The position numbers and the translations under genes are program-made. The notes under the pieces are model-generated. The model was not told the origin of the DNA, did not search any database, and saw only the letters and a list, made by a program, of their open reading frames with translations. From an uncultured Ruminococcus sp. (lineage in GTDB: Bacteria > Bacillota > Clostridia > Oscillospirales > Ruminococcaceae): a stretch of 64,000 nucleotides of DNA. Of the stretch, positions 6,590-15,649 are shown piece after piece. The stretch covers positions 62,001 through 126,000 of the forward strand of contig CAJTOG010000001.1 of assembly GCA_910577575.1 (NCBI GenBank), read 5' to 3'. The stretch's first letter is position 1, and every line of letters starts with the position of its first letter.

Positions 6590-9526
6590 ATGGCAAATAA
6601 ATACTCTCTTGGAATTGATGTCGGTTCAACTACAGTAAAAACTGTAATAACCGATGCTGAAAAAAATATTATATATTCAAAATATCAGCGTCATTTTTCA
6701 AAAGTAAAAGAAACTGTTACAGAACAACTTATGCTTATAAAAGCTCAATATCCTGAAGAAAAATTTACCGTTTCAATTACAGGTTCGGCAGGTCTCGGAC
6801 TTGCAAACTCTGCTGAAATATCATTTGTTCAGGAAGTACACTGTGCCTTTTTGTCCGTCAGGGAAAAATATCCTGATGCTGACGCTGTTATTGAGCTCGG
6901 AGGTGAAGATGCTAAAATAATATTCCTTACAGGCGGAGTTGAACAGCGTATGAATGGTTCATGTGCAGGAGGCACAGGTGCATTCATAGACCAGATGGCT
7001 ACTCTTTTGGGTATTTCCGCCGACCAGCTTGATGAACTTTCCCTTAAATCAAAGAAAATTTATCCTATTGCTTCACGCTGCGGAGTTTTTGCAAAATCTG
7101 ATGTTCAACCACTGCTTAATCAGGGTGCATTACGTGAAGATGTTGCCGCAAGTATATTTCAGGCTGTAGTCGACCAAACCGTTTCAGGTCTCGCTCAGGG
7201 TCGAACTATTGAGGGAAAAGTATTGTTTTTGGGTGGTCCTCTTTACTTCCTCAAAGGATTAAAAAAAGCATTTGTCAGAACCCTTGGTCTCGATGATGAA
7301 CATGCTGTATTTCCGAACAATGGTCCTGTATTCGTGGCTTATGGCTGTTCACTCTATGCATCAGAATCTTCTGATTTGTATAAAATCAATGAACTGATAA
7401 ATAAAATAAAAAATGCAGAAGCATGCGACAATATTATAACAAGTGAACCATTATTCTGTTCAAAAGCTGAATATGATGAATTTATAAATCGTCATAAAAA
7501 ATATGATTTGGGATACGCCGATATACGTACGTACAAAGGCAATGCATACCTTGGAATTGATGCGGGTTCAACAACCACGAAACTTGTGCTTATCACCGAT
7601 GACGGAAAAATTTTATATAACCATTATTCTTCAAATCAGGGACAGCCTCTTGATAAAATTGCCGACCAGACCAAAAAAATCTATGAGTCAATAAATTCAG
7701 ATATTATTATAAAAGGTTCTGCTGTTACCGGTTACGGCGAAGATTTGATTAAATCAGGACTGTCCGTAGATTTCGGAATCGTTGAAACAGTCGCACATTT
7801 CAAGGCAGCATCCTATTTCTGTCCTGAAGTTGATTTTATAATTGACATAGGCGGACAGGATATAAAATGTTTCAAGATAAAAAATCAGAGTATTGACAGT
7901 ATAATGCTCAATGAAGCTTGTTCGTCAGGATGCGGAAGCTTTATTCAGACTTTTGCTATGGCTATGGGATATGATATTGCTGAATTTTCCCAGCTCGGAC
8001 TTTTTGCTGAACATCCCGTTGACCTGGGTTCACGCTGTACTGTTTTCATGAACAGTTCAGTAAAACAGGCTCAGAAAGACGGTGCAACCGTTGAAGATAT
8101 TTCCGCAGGTCTTTCATCATCAATAATCAAGAATGCTATTTACAAGGTAATCCGAGCAAATTCGCCTGATGAACTGGGAAAAAATATAGTAGTTCAGGGT
8201 GGTACATTTCTTAATGATGCGGTTCTGCGTTCCTTTGAAAAAGAACTCGGAAGAAATGTAATACGACCCGCAATTTCCGGACTTATGGGAGCATTTGGCT
8301 GTGCATTGTACGCAAAGGAACGTATGAACGGAACCGAAAATATATCTTCACTTATATCAAAACAAGAAATTGAAAATTTCTCATATACATCAAAATCAGC
8401 ACAGTGCGGAGGCTGTACAGCCAAATGTCAGCTTAATATAATAAACTTCGGAAAAGGCAGGAATTTTATTTCTGGCAATCGCTGTGAAAAAGGAAACGGA
8501 AAGGCAAATAAAAATAATATTCCGAATCTTTATGAATACAAATATAACAGTATTCTCTCAATGAATAAGCTTAATCAGCCGGAAAATCCAATCGGAAAAG
8601 TCGGGCTTCCGCTTGCTCTGAGTTTCTATGAACAGATACCCTTCTGGCATACGTTTTTTACCTCACTCGGATTTGAAACAGTTTTCAGTGATGAAAGTTC
8701 AAGGGATATATACTATCTCGGACAGCACACTATTCCGTCTGACACAGTATGTTATCCTGCAAAACTCACTCATGGTCATATAGAAAATATTCTTGATAAA
8801 AATACCGATTTTATATTCTATCCCTGTATGAGCTATAACCTTGATGAAGGAAATTCCGATAATCATTTCAACTGTCCTGTAGTAGCTTATTATCCTGAAC
8901 TTCTTACAGCAAATAATCCGCGTCTTAACGAAAAGAACTTTATTCATCCCTATATGGATTTGAACAACAGGAAAAATATTATAAAAGTAATGAAACAGTC
9001 TTTGAAGAATTATAATATCAGCGGAAAAATTTCTGATGCTGTAGAAAAGGCTTATAACGCATACTATAAACATCAGTCTGATATTTCCAGCAAAGCTCAG
9101 GAAATAATAAATCAGGCAAGAGCTGAAAAACGTAATATTATTGTACTCGCCGGTCGTCCTTATCATATAGACCGTGAAATCAATCATGGAATACACAAGC
9201 TTATAACAGGTCTGGGCATGGCTGTTGTCACAGAAGACAGCATAGCTCATCTTGCACATACTCCGAAACTCAGTGTACTGAATCAATGGACTTATCATTC
9301 AAGACTTTATCGTGCTGCACAGTATGTTACAACCCAATCAGATATGCAACTGATTCAACTGGTATCATTCGGATGCGGAATTGATGCGGTAACAGGCGAC
9401 GAAGTCCGTAATATACTTGAAAGCAGCGGGAAATTATATACTCAGCTTAAAATTGATGAAATAAATAATTTAGGGGCTGCCAGAATAAGGCTGAGAAGTC
9501 TTGTTGCCGCAATGGAGAAAAAATAA
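6590..9526 (+). CDS. Acyl-CoA dehydratase activase-like protein (two BcrAD/BadFG domains plus DUF2229)
   Basis: A 978-residue protein with two tandem ASKHA ATPase domains of the 2-hydroxyglutaryl-CoA dehydratase activase type. The first starts with GIDVGSTTVK (about residue 8), the second with GIDAGSTTTK (about residue 322). Each keeps two cysteines typical of a 4Fe-4S ligand set (GSCAGGTG and SRCGVFAKS; EACSSGCGS and SRCTVFMNS). A Cys-rich stretch QCGGCTAKCQ follows near residue 605, then a DUF2229-type domain (VCYPAKLTHGH). In many clostridia this is fused with the next gene product into one protein of about 1,400 residues; here they are separate. The dehydratase activated, if any, is unknown. 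AGAGG precedes the ATG. Confidence 0.85.
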   Translation: MANKYSLGIDVGSTTVKTVITDAEKNIIYSKYQRHFSKVKETVTEQLMLIKAQYPEEKFTVSITGSAGLGLANSAEISFVQEVHCAFLSVREKYPDADAVIELGGEDAKIIFLTGGVEQRMNGSCAGGTGAFIDQMATLLGISADQLDELSLKSKKIYPIASRCGVFAKSDVQPLLNQGALREDVAASIFQAVVDQTVSGLAQGRTIEGKVLFLGGPLYFLKGLKKAFVRTLGLDDEHAVFPNNGPVFVAYGCSLYASESSDLYKINELINKIKNAEACDNIITSEPLFCSKAEYDEFINRHKKYDLGYADIRTYKGNAYLGIDAGSTTTKLVLITDDGKILYNHYSSNQGQPLDKIADQTKKIYESINSDIIIKGSAVTGYGEDLIKSGLSVDFGIVETVAHFKAASYFCPEVDFIIDIGGQDIKCFKIKNQSIDSIMLNEACSSGCGSFIQTFAMAMGYDIAEFSQLGLFAEHPVDLGSRCTVFMNSSVKQAQKDGATVEDISAGLSSSIIKNAIYKVIRANSPDELGKNIVVQGGTFLNDAVLRSFEKELGRNVIRPAISGLMGAFGCALYAKERMNGTENISSLISKQEIENFSYTSKSAQCGGCTAKCQLNIINFGKGRNFISGNRCEKGNGKANKNNIPNLYEYKYNSILSMNKLNQPENPIGKVGLPLALSFYEQIPFWHTFFTSLGFETVFSDESSRDIYYLGQHTIPSDTVCYPAKLTHGHIENILDKNTDFIFYPCMSYNLDEGNSDNHFNCPVVAYYPELLTANNPRLNEKNFIHPYMDLNNRKNIIKVMKQSLKNYNISGKISDAVEKAYNAYYKHQSDISSKAQEIINQARAEKRNIIVLAGRPYHIDREINHGIHKLITGLGMAVVTEDSIAHLAHTPKLSVLNQWTYHSRLYRAAQYVTTQSDMQLIQLVSFGCGIDAVTGDEVRNILESSGKLYTQLKIDEINNLGAARIRLRSLVAAMEKK

Positions 9527-9552
9527 ATACAGATTAAAAACGGAGGTGCAGA

Positions 9553-10782
9553 ATGAGCGAATATACCAAATTTACTGAAGATATGATTAAAACCCATACC
9601 ATCCTTGTGCCGAATATGCTTCCTGTACATTTCAGGCTTATAATGGCTGTTTTTGAAAACAAGGGATATAAAATGGAACTTCTTGAAACAGATTCAAGGA
9701 ATGTTGTTGATGAGGGACTTAAAAACGTTCATAATGATGCCTGTTATCCCGCTCTGCTTGTTATAGGTCAATTTATGGATGCTCTTAAAAGCGGAAAATA
9801 TGACCCTGATAAAACAGCCCTGCTTATTACTCAGACGGGCGGCGGATGCCGTGCATCAAATTATATTTATCTGCTCCGTAAAGCAGTTGAAAGAAATTTT
9901 CCGCAGGTTCCTGTAGTATCACTTAATTTCAGCGGACTTGAAAAAGACAGTGCATTCAGAATTAGTTTCAATATGTTCATCAGAATGCTTTATGCTGTTC
10001 TTTATGGCGATTTGCTTATGATATGCTATAACAAATGCCGTTCATATGAAACAAATAAAGGTGATGCAAAGAAAACACTTAATAAATGGCAAAAACAGCT
10101 CGGTGAAATTTTCCGTACCGGCAGCAGCAGATATACTCATACTAAAAAATTCTATAAGGAAATTCTAAACGATTTCTCAGCAATAAAAATTTCTGATGAT
10201 AAAAAAATAAAAGTCGGAATCGTCGGCGAAATCTATGTCAAATATTCTCCCCTTGCAAACAATCATCTTGAAGATTTCCTTATTTCCGAAGGCTGTGAAC
10301 CGATTGTGCCATCGCTTCTGGAGTTTATCATGTACTGTGCTGCTGGCACTTTTAATGATGCAGAAATATATAATACAAAAAATTCACAGTCATATATTTA
10401 CAAATTGGGATATAAGCTTATTTACTCCAAACAGAAAGAACTTATCAGAATCATGAAAGAAAATGGAAAATTTGAAGCCCCCCACGATTTTGAGCATCTT
10501 CGTTCACTGGCTGACAAATATATTAATCAGGGTGTTGTTATGGGTGAGGGCTGGCTCATACCCGCCGAAATGGCGGCACTTGCAAAATCAGGAGTCGAAA
10601 ATATAATATGTGCCCAGCCATTCGGATGCCTGCCCAATCATATAGTTGCAAAAGGTATGTCACGTGCAATAAAACAAGACAATCCCGATGCCAATATAGT
10701 TTCTATCGACTATGACCCCGGAGCAACAAGAGTCAATCAGGAAAACAGAATCAAACTTATGCTCGCAAATGCTAAAAGGTGA
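9553..10782 (+). CDS. 2-hydroxyacyl-CoA dehydratase-like protein (partner of the activase)
   Basis: A 409-residue protein that matches the C-terminal part of the large activase-related proteins of clostridia, with relationship to the HgdB subunit fold. Possible cluster ligands are the cysteines in HNDACYPALL, TQTGGGCRASNY and CAQPFGCLPNHI. It follows the activase gene after 26 bases with its own GGAGGTG ribosome binding site, so the split is genuine rather than a sequencing frameshift. It ends 4 bases before psd. Its reaction is not known; the family is usually annotated only by homology to dehydratases. Confidence 0.8.
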   Translation: MSEYTKFTEDMIKTHTILVPNMLPVHFRLIMAVFENKGYKMELLETDSRNVVDEGLKNVHNDACYPALLVIGQFMDALKSGKYDPDKTALLITQTGGGCRASNYIYLLRKAVERNFPQVPVVSLNFSGLEKDSAFRISFNMFIRMLYAVLYGDLLMICYNKCRSYETNKGDAKKTLNKWQKQLGEIFRTGSSRYTHTKKFYKEILNDFSAIKISDDKKIKVGIVGEIYVKYSPLANNHLEDFLISEGCEPIVPSLLEFIMYCAAGTFNDAEIYNTKNSQSYIYKLGYKLIYSKQKELIRIMKENGKFEAPHDFEHLRSLADKYINQGVVMGEGWLIPAEMAALAKSGVENIICAQPFGCLPNHIVAKGMSRAIKQDNPDANIVSIDYDPGATRVNQENRIKLMLANAKR

Positions 10783-10786
10783 TTTC

Positions 10787-11653
10787 ATGATAAAGGACAG
10801 AAACGGAAACATAATTGAATCAAACCATAAACAGAATAATATACTCTGCTTTTTATACAATAATGCTTTCGGCAGAATTTTACTGAAACCGCTTACTTCT
10901 CCGGCTGTATCAAAAATAATTGGTATATTTATGGATTCAGCATTTTCAATCCCCATTATAAAGCCGTTTGTAAAAAATAACAACATTAATCTTTCTGAAT
11001 ACAAGCCAAAAAAGTTTACTTCTTACAATGATTTTTTCACAAGAAAAATCAAGCCTGAAAAGCGTCCTGTTGACTATAGAAAATCAAGTCTTATAAGTCC
11101 GTGCGATTCAAAGCTTACTGTTTATAAAATAAATAAAAACAGTATTTTCAGAATAAAGGATTCCTATTATAAAACTTCGGATTTGATACAAAACAAACTT
11201 ATTGCAGAACGTTACAGAAATGGTTATTGTCTGATATTTCGGCTTTGTGTTGATGATTATCACAGATATTGCTATATAGACAACGGCATCAAAACTGAAA
11301 ATGTATTCATAAATGGTGAACTTCATACAGTCAACCCCATAGCACTTGATAAATATAATATATATAAACGGAACTGTCGTGAATTCACAATGTTGCACAC
11401 TGAAAATTTTGGCGATGTTATACAAACAGAAGTCGGTGCAATGCTTGTCGGCAGAATAAAAAATTACCACAAACATATATACTGTTTTTCAAAGGGTAAA
11501 GAAAAAGGACTATTTGAATTCGGCGGTTCAACTATAGTACTTCTTTTTGAAAACGGCATGATTGATATTGACAGAGATATACTGAAAAATTCTGTACAGG
11601 GAATTGAAACCGCTGTAAAATATGGAGAAACAATAGGTAAAAAAAGGCTGTGA
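10787..11653 (+). CDS. psd: Phosphatidylserine decarboxylase proenzyme
   Basis: Converts phosphatidylserine to phosphatidylethanolamine at the membrane. The 288-residue proenzyme has NDFFTRKIKPEKRPVD near residue 80 and cleaves itself at a glycine-serine bond to make the pyruvoyl cofactor; here the motif is FGGST, with Ser about residue 248, instead of the common LGST. The start at 10787 has AAAGGTG directly upstream; a longer frame from 10712 runs within the preceding gene and is not needed. Four bases separate it from the dehydratase-like gene, so the two are cotranscribed. The substrate is made by PssA encoded at 0.7-1.3 kb. Confidence 0.9.
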   Translation: MIKDRNGNIIESNHKQNNILCFLYNNAFGRILLKPLTSPAVSKIIGIFMDSAFSIPIIKPFVKNNNINLSEYKPKKFTSYNDFFTRKIKPEKRPVDYRKSSLISPCDSKLTVYKINKNSIFRIKDSYYKTSDLIQNKLIAERYRNGYCLIFRLCVDDYHRYCYIDNGIKTENVFINGELHTVNPIALDKYNIYKRNCREFTMLHTENFGDVIQTEVGAMLVGRIKNYHKHIYCFSKGKEKGLFEFGGSTIVLLFENGMIDIDRDILKNSVQGIETAVKYGETIGKKRL

Positions 11654-11678
11654 GTTGAATCTCACAGCTTTTGATTTT
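11641..11678. terminator. Terminator between psd and murA
   Basis: GCTGTGAG (647-654) and CTCACAGC (661-668) pair perfectly around TTGAAT, followed by TTTTGATTTT. The hairpin includes the psd stop codon. The two genes converge. Confidence 0.8.
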
Positions 11679-12979
11679 CATATAGCTTTCTTTATTTCAG
11701 AATTTTTTGCATCAGCCTTATCAGGAACACTCACTTTTTCAATATCTGCACCCAATGCACGAAGTTTTCCCTCCATACAGTCATATCCACGTTCAATATG
11801 ATAAATATCTTCAATTTCAGTGATTCCGCTTGCTGCAAGACCTGCAATAATAAGGGCAGCTCCTGCACGCAGGTCACATGCTTTGACAGGTGCACCCATA
11901 AGATTCCCCGTACCCTCAATAAGTGCAACTTTTCCATTTACTGTTATATCCGCACCCATACGGCGAAGTTCATCAACATATCTGAAACGCTGTTCCCATA
12001 TATTTTCAGTGATAATACTGGTACCTTCTGCAAGTGTAAGCAAAGTGGCAATCTGTGACTGCATATCAGTAGGGAATCCGGGATGAGGTGCAGTTTTTAT
12101 ATTCGCCTTTACAAGAGGTCCGTCAACCCATACTCTTATACTGTCATCATACTGTTCAATATTAACTCCGATTTTTTCCATCTTTTTTGTTATAGATTCA
12201 AGATGCTTGGGAATGACGTTTTTGATGATAACATCACCTTTTGTTGCAGCAACGGCAGCCATAAAAGTACCTGCTTCAATCTGGTCAGGAATAACTGCAT
12301 ATGTTGCACCGTGAAGATGTTCAACACCTCTTATTTTTATAACATCCGTACCTGCTCCCATAATATTTGCACCCATTGAGTTCAGAAAGTTGGCTAAATC
12401 AACTATGTGCGGTTCTTTGGCAGCATTTTCAATAATGGTAAGACCTTCAGCCCTTACCGCTGCAAGCATTGCATTCATAGTTGCTCCGACTGTTACAACG
12501 TCAAAGAAAATCTGACAGCCATGAAGCTTATTTGCTTTAAGGTCAATCATGCCCTGACTGAGTGTATACTCCGCCCCCATAGCGGCAAATGCTTTAAGGT
12601 GCTGGTCAATAGGCCTGTCGCCAAGAGGACACCCGCCAGGCATGGAAACCCTCGCTTTGTTGAATTTTCCAAGGAGTGCACCAAGAAAATAATATGAAGC
12701 ACGCATTTTCCTTGCCATTTCATAGGGAACACAAAAATTGCAGATTTTAGTGGGGTCAATCCTGTAAGTGTTTTTGTCCATCATTGTAACCTCTGCACCC
12801 ATTTCTGTAAGAATACAAATGCAGATATTAACATCGCTTATCAATGGTACATTTTCAATAATGCACGGCTCATCTGATAGAATCACAGCAGGAAGAATAG
12901 CAACGGCAGCATTTTTTGCTCCACTTATTGTAACCTCTCCAGTAAGCTTTCTTCCACCCTTAATAACAAACTTATCCAA
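11678..12979 (-). CDS. murA: UDP-N-acetylglucosamine 1-carboxyvinyltransferase
   Basis: MurA transfers enolpyruvate from PEP to UDP-GlcNAc, the first committed step of peptidoglycan synthesis. The 433-residue protein has the inside-out alpha/beta barrel signature, ISGAKNAA with Lys22/Asn23, and the catalytic cysteine in MPGGCPLGDRP at residue 117, the position targeted by fosfomycin; Cys is kept rather than Asp. Length is slightly above the usual 418-425 owing to a short charged C-terminal tail. GGAGAG precedes the ATG. Confidence 0.95.
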   Translation of the reverse strand: MDKFVIKGGRKLTGEVTISGAKNAAVAILPAVILSDEPCIIENVPLISDVNICICILTEMGAEVTMMDKNTYRIDPTKICNFCVPYEMARKMRASYYFLGALLGKFNKARVSMPGGCPLGDRPIDQHLKAFAAMGAEYTLSQGMIDLKANKLHGCQIFFDVVTVGATMNAMLAAVRAEGLTIIENAAKEPHIVDLANFLNSMGANIMGAGTDVIKIRGVEHLHGATYAVIPDQIEAGTFMAAVAATKGDVIIKNVIPKHLESITKKMEKIGVNIEQYDDSIRVWVDGPLVKANIKTAPHPGFPTDMQSQIATLLTLAEGTSIITENIWEQRFRYVDELRRMGADITVNGKVALIEGTGNLMGAPVKACDLRAGAALIIAGLAASGITEIEDIYHIERGYDCMEGKLRALGADIEKVSVPDKADAKNSEIKKAI

Positions 12980-13049
12980 ATATATTCTCTCCTTAAATTC
13001 CGGAATACTTTATATTTTTATTTCCGGATTCATTTCTCTTGCCGGATAT

Positions 13050-14603
13050 TTATTCAGCATCAGTTTCTGTTTTAGCATCGCTGCTCTCATCATCTGACGA
13101 AGTTTCCGTTCCTGTATCTGAACCCGTATTATTATTACCGGATACATACCAATTGATTTCACTGCCGTCATATTCTTCAACAGTCATTGATTCAATAATA
13201 ACATCTTCAACCGGCTTATCACTGTCATCAGTCTCAACATTCTGAATTTCAAAAATTATATCAAGTCCGTCGATAACCTGACCGAAAACCGTATAATTTC
13301 CGTCAAGATAAGGATAACCGCCAACGGTTTTATATACTTCCTTCGCACTGTCGGTAAGAGTCTGACCGCTTGCTTCAAATTGTTCAAGGGTTTCATCATT
13401 GCAAACTTCACCAGTAACTATAAAAAACTGGCTTCCATTTGTAGCAGTTGAGCCTGAATTTGCATATGCTACAGCTCCGGCAGCATGGATGAGATTAAAA
13501 TACTTACCACCGTCAAATTTGTCTCCCCATACCGACGCACCGCCTGTACCGTTGCCGTTAGGGTCGCCTCCCTGAATCATGAAATCATTTATAACTCTGT
13601 GGAAAGTAAGACCGTCATAATAGCCCTGCTTTGCAAGTTCAATAAAGTTTTCAGAAGCATCTGAAAGATATTCGGGGAAAACCCTGATTTTAACCTCTCC
13701 ATAATCTTTTATATTCATGTTTATAATCTCATCACCAACTTCAGGAGAAGTAAAGTTGGCAACTTCATGAGTTGTAGGGTCATCATAATCATAATCGCTC
13801 AGATGCCATTTAAGCTCTTCACCATTATATTCAACAGCCCTTACGGAATCAATTATAACATCATCGAACGGTTTATCACTTGCATTTGTTGCAGTATACT
13901 GAATCTGATAAATTATATCAAGACCTTCAAAAACCTGACCGAAAACTGTATAGCCTCCGTCAAGAAGCGGAGTACCACCATTCTGTTTATACGCTTCCTT
14001 TGCATTTTCAGAGAAATAATATCCATAATTCTCATAGTAAGAAAAAGCATCATCAGTAAGCCCCTGTTCACCTGTTACTATATAGAACTGACTTCCGTTC
14101 GATGCAGTTGAACCGCTGTTTGCATATGCAACAGCACCAGCAACATGAATAAGATGCGGGTCCGTACCGCCGTCAAACGAGCTTCCCCACAATGATTTGC
14201 CTCCTTGACCTGTTCCGAGAGGGTCACCGCCTTGAATCATGAAGTCACTTATAACTCTGTGAAAAGTAAGACCATCATAATACCCGTCATTAGCAAGACC
14301 TATAAAATTTTCTGCTCCTTTGTCTGCATATTCAGGGAAAAGCCTGAATTTTACGGTACCATAATCCTTTATTTCCATTTCAATAATGGTATCACCCTTT
14401 TCAGGTGCGGTATAGTTCATAATTTCAACATTTTCAGGAGCTGTAACATTTTCCTTCTCCGATGATGAACCGGATTCGGAAGAAGACATCTGTGTATCAG
14501 CATCACTGCTTTCTGAAAATTTAAGTTCCTTTCCGCAGCCCGTCATAAGAGCGGCGGCAGTAATTCCACAAAGAATAACTGAAAGTAATTTCATTTTAAA
14601 CAT
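13050..14603 (-). CDS. Lipoprotein with two tandem cyclophilin domains (peptidyl-prolyl isomerase)
   Basis: A 517-residue secreted lipoprotein: an N-terminal signal with lipobox LMTGC (Cys at about residue 22), a Ser/Glu-rich linker, two cyclophilin domains (about 65-265 and 285-485), and an acidic Ser/Thr-rich tail. Both domains keep the catalytic arginine motif (FHRVISDFMIQGGDP; FHRVINDFMIQGGDP) and the substrate-groove motif (GSQFYIVTG; GSQFFIVTG), so both are probably active foldases outside the membrane. The domains are very similar, pointing to internal duplication. GAGG lies 8 bases before the ATG; it has its own promoter. Confidence 0.9.
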   Translation of the reverse strand: MFKMKLLSVILCGITAAALMTGCGKELKFSESSDADTQMSSSESGSSSEKENVTAPENVEIMNYTAPEKGDTIIEMEIKDYGTVKFRLFPEYADKGAENFIGLANDGYYDGLTFHRVISDFMIQGGDPLGTGQGGKSLWGSSFDGGTDPHLIHVAGAVAYANSGSTASNGSQFYIVTGEQGLTDDAFSYYENYGYYFSENAKEAYKQNGGTPLLDGGYTVFGQVFEGLDIIYQIQYTATNASDKPFDDVIIDSVRAVEYNGEELKWHLSDYDYDDPTTHEVANFTSPEVGDEIINMNIKDYGEVKIRVFPEYLSDASENFIELAKQGYYDGLTFHRVINDFMIQGGDPNGNGTGGASVWGDKFDGGKYFNLIHAAGAVAYANSGSTATNGSQFFIVTGEVCNDETLEQFEASGQTLTDSAKEVYKTVGGYPYLDGNYTVFGQVIDGLDIIFEIQNVETDDSDKPVEDVIIESMTVEEYDGSEINWYVSGNNNTGSDTGTETSSDDESSDAKTETDAE

Positions 14604-14648
14604 AAATCAAACCTCTGTTTTCAAAAAATTCACATTTCAATATTATCA

Positions 14649-14677
14649 ATTATACTACATAATATTGCATTTGTAAA
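14649..14677 (-). promoter_or_regulatory. Promoter of the tandem cyclophilin gene
   Basis: Minus strand TTTACA (14677-14672), 17-base spacer, TATAAT (14654-14649). Confidence 0.7.
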
Positions 14678-14756
14678 TAGTTTTGCGATATTTTTGGTTA
14701 TTATCGGGAAAAGCTTCATTAAAAATCATGAAATAATTATATCAATTGACAGATTA

Positions 14757-15542
14757 TCAGTCTGAATATTCAGAAATCTCAATTGATTCAATCATTATAT
14801 CATCTTTCGGGATTTTATAATGTCCGCTGTTTTCGGTTTCAAGATTGGCAAGTGCATCAACAACGTCAAGTCCCTCATAGACCTGACCAATGACAGTCAT
14901 CTGCTGAGAAAAATTAGGTATACCACCTTTATCTATAAATGCCTGTCCCAGCTCTTTGTTTTCCGAGTTATCAAGAAGAGTCTGTTTTTCCTCATCATTT
15001 TCCATACCATATGAATTTATAATCATAAAACGGCTGCCGTTAAAGTAAGTTCCGCCGCCTAAAATTTTTTCCTTAAACGAACGGTCAACAGTTGTATTCA
15101 TACTGCACACTGCACCCCTGAAAGTCCACAAATCCTGATGAAGTTCACGCTCGACAAGCTCACGGGATTTATCATATTCCTCCGGCATTTCTCCGCTTTT
15201 GAGTTTACTTCCCGCTGCTGAATATGCACCGCTTTCTGAATTGAAAACATAAGTATTATTATAATACCCGCTTTCAGCCAGTTCAATAAAATTCTTTACA
15301 GCATTGGGTGAATATTCAGGATAAAGAACAAAACGCAGCTCGCCTAAAGTTGTATTTACAATTGCAATAGTATCGCCGTCTTTCGGGGATTCAAGCTGGA
15401 TAAGATTCATTGTTTCGGGATTTATATTGATATAGGTGTTATTTGCCTCCTGCTTTGCCGATATGAAAAGCAGAAGAGCAGTAAGTCCACCCATAACAAC
15501 AGTCAGTATAAGAACCAGTTTCAAAAGTCCTTTACTTTTCAT
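14757..15542 (-). CDS. Membrane-anchored degenerate cyclophilin-like protein
   Basis: A 261-residue protein with an N-terminal membrane anchor (LVLILTVVMGGLTALLLFIS) and an extracytoplasmic cyclophilin-like domain recognised from TTLGELRFVLYPEYSPNAVK and ESGYYNNTYVF. The catalytic FHRVI segment is absent (replaced by FNSESGAYS) and the groove motif is FNGSRFMIINS rather than GSQFFI, so isomerase activity is doubtful. It may bind peptides without catalysis. It lies between the tandem cyclophilin and the signal-peptidase-like gene, all on the minus strand. TGAGGTG is the ribosome binding site. Confidence 0.8.
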   Translation of the reverse strand: MKSKGLLKLVLILTVVMGGLTALLLFISAKQEANNTYININPETMNLIQLESPKDGDTIAIVNTTLGELRFVLYPEYSPNAVKNFIELAESGYYNNTYVFNSESGAYSAAGSKLKSGEMPEEYDKSRELVERELHQDLWTFRGAVCSMNTTVDRSFKEKILGGGTYFNGSRFMIINSYGMENDEEKQTLLDNSENKELGQAFIDKGGIPNFSQQMTVIGQVYEGLDVVDALANLETENSGHYKIPKDDIMIESIEISEYSD

Positions 15543-15558
15543 CTGTTCACCTCAAATC

Positions 15559-15588
15559 AAGCAAACAGACGTTCCGAATAAACGTCTG
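15559..15588 (-). terminator. Hairpin between the signal-peptidase-like and degenerate cyclophilin genes
   Basis: CAGACGTT and AACGTCTG form an 8-bp perfect stem with a 7-base loop. On the minus strand only TTTGCTT follows, so it may be a weak terminator or attenuator rather than a full stop. Confidence 0.5.
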
Positions 15589-15649
15589 CTTACACAGTAT
15601 GTTATATTTTTCTTTCAAACAAAAACGTACAGACAGAAAATATTTTTTA

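Noticed and set aside
8699..9298. Open frame of 199 residues opposite the activase gene
   Set aside because: It is antisense to a clearly coding region with family motifs, has no ribosome binding site and resembles no protein; a shadow frame.
12407..12697. Frame of 96 residues on the plus strand opposite murA
   Set aside because: Antisense shadow of murA without start signals.
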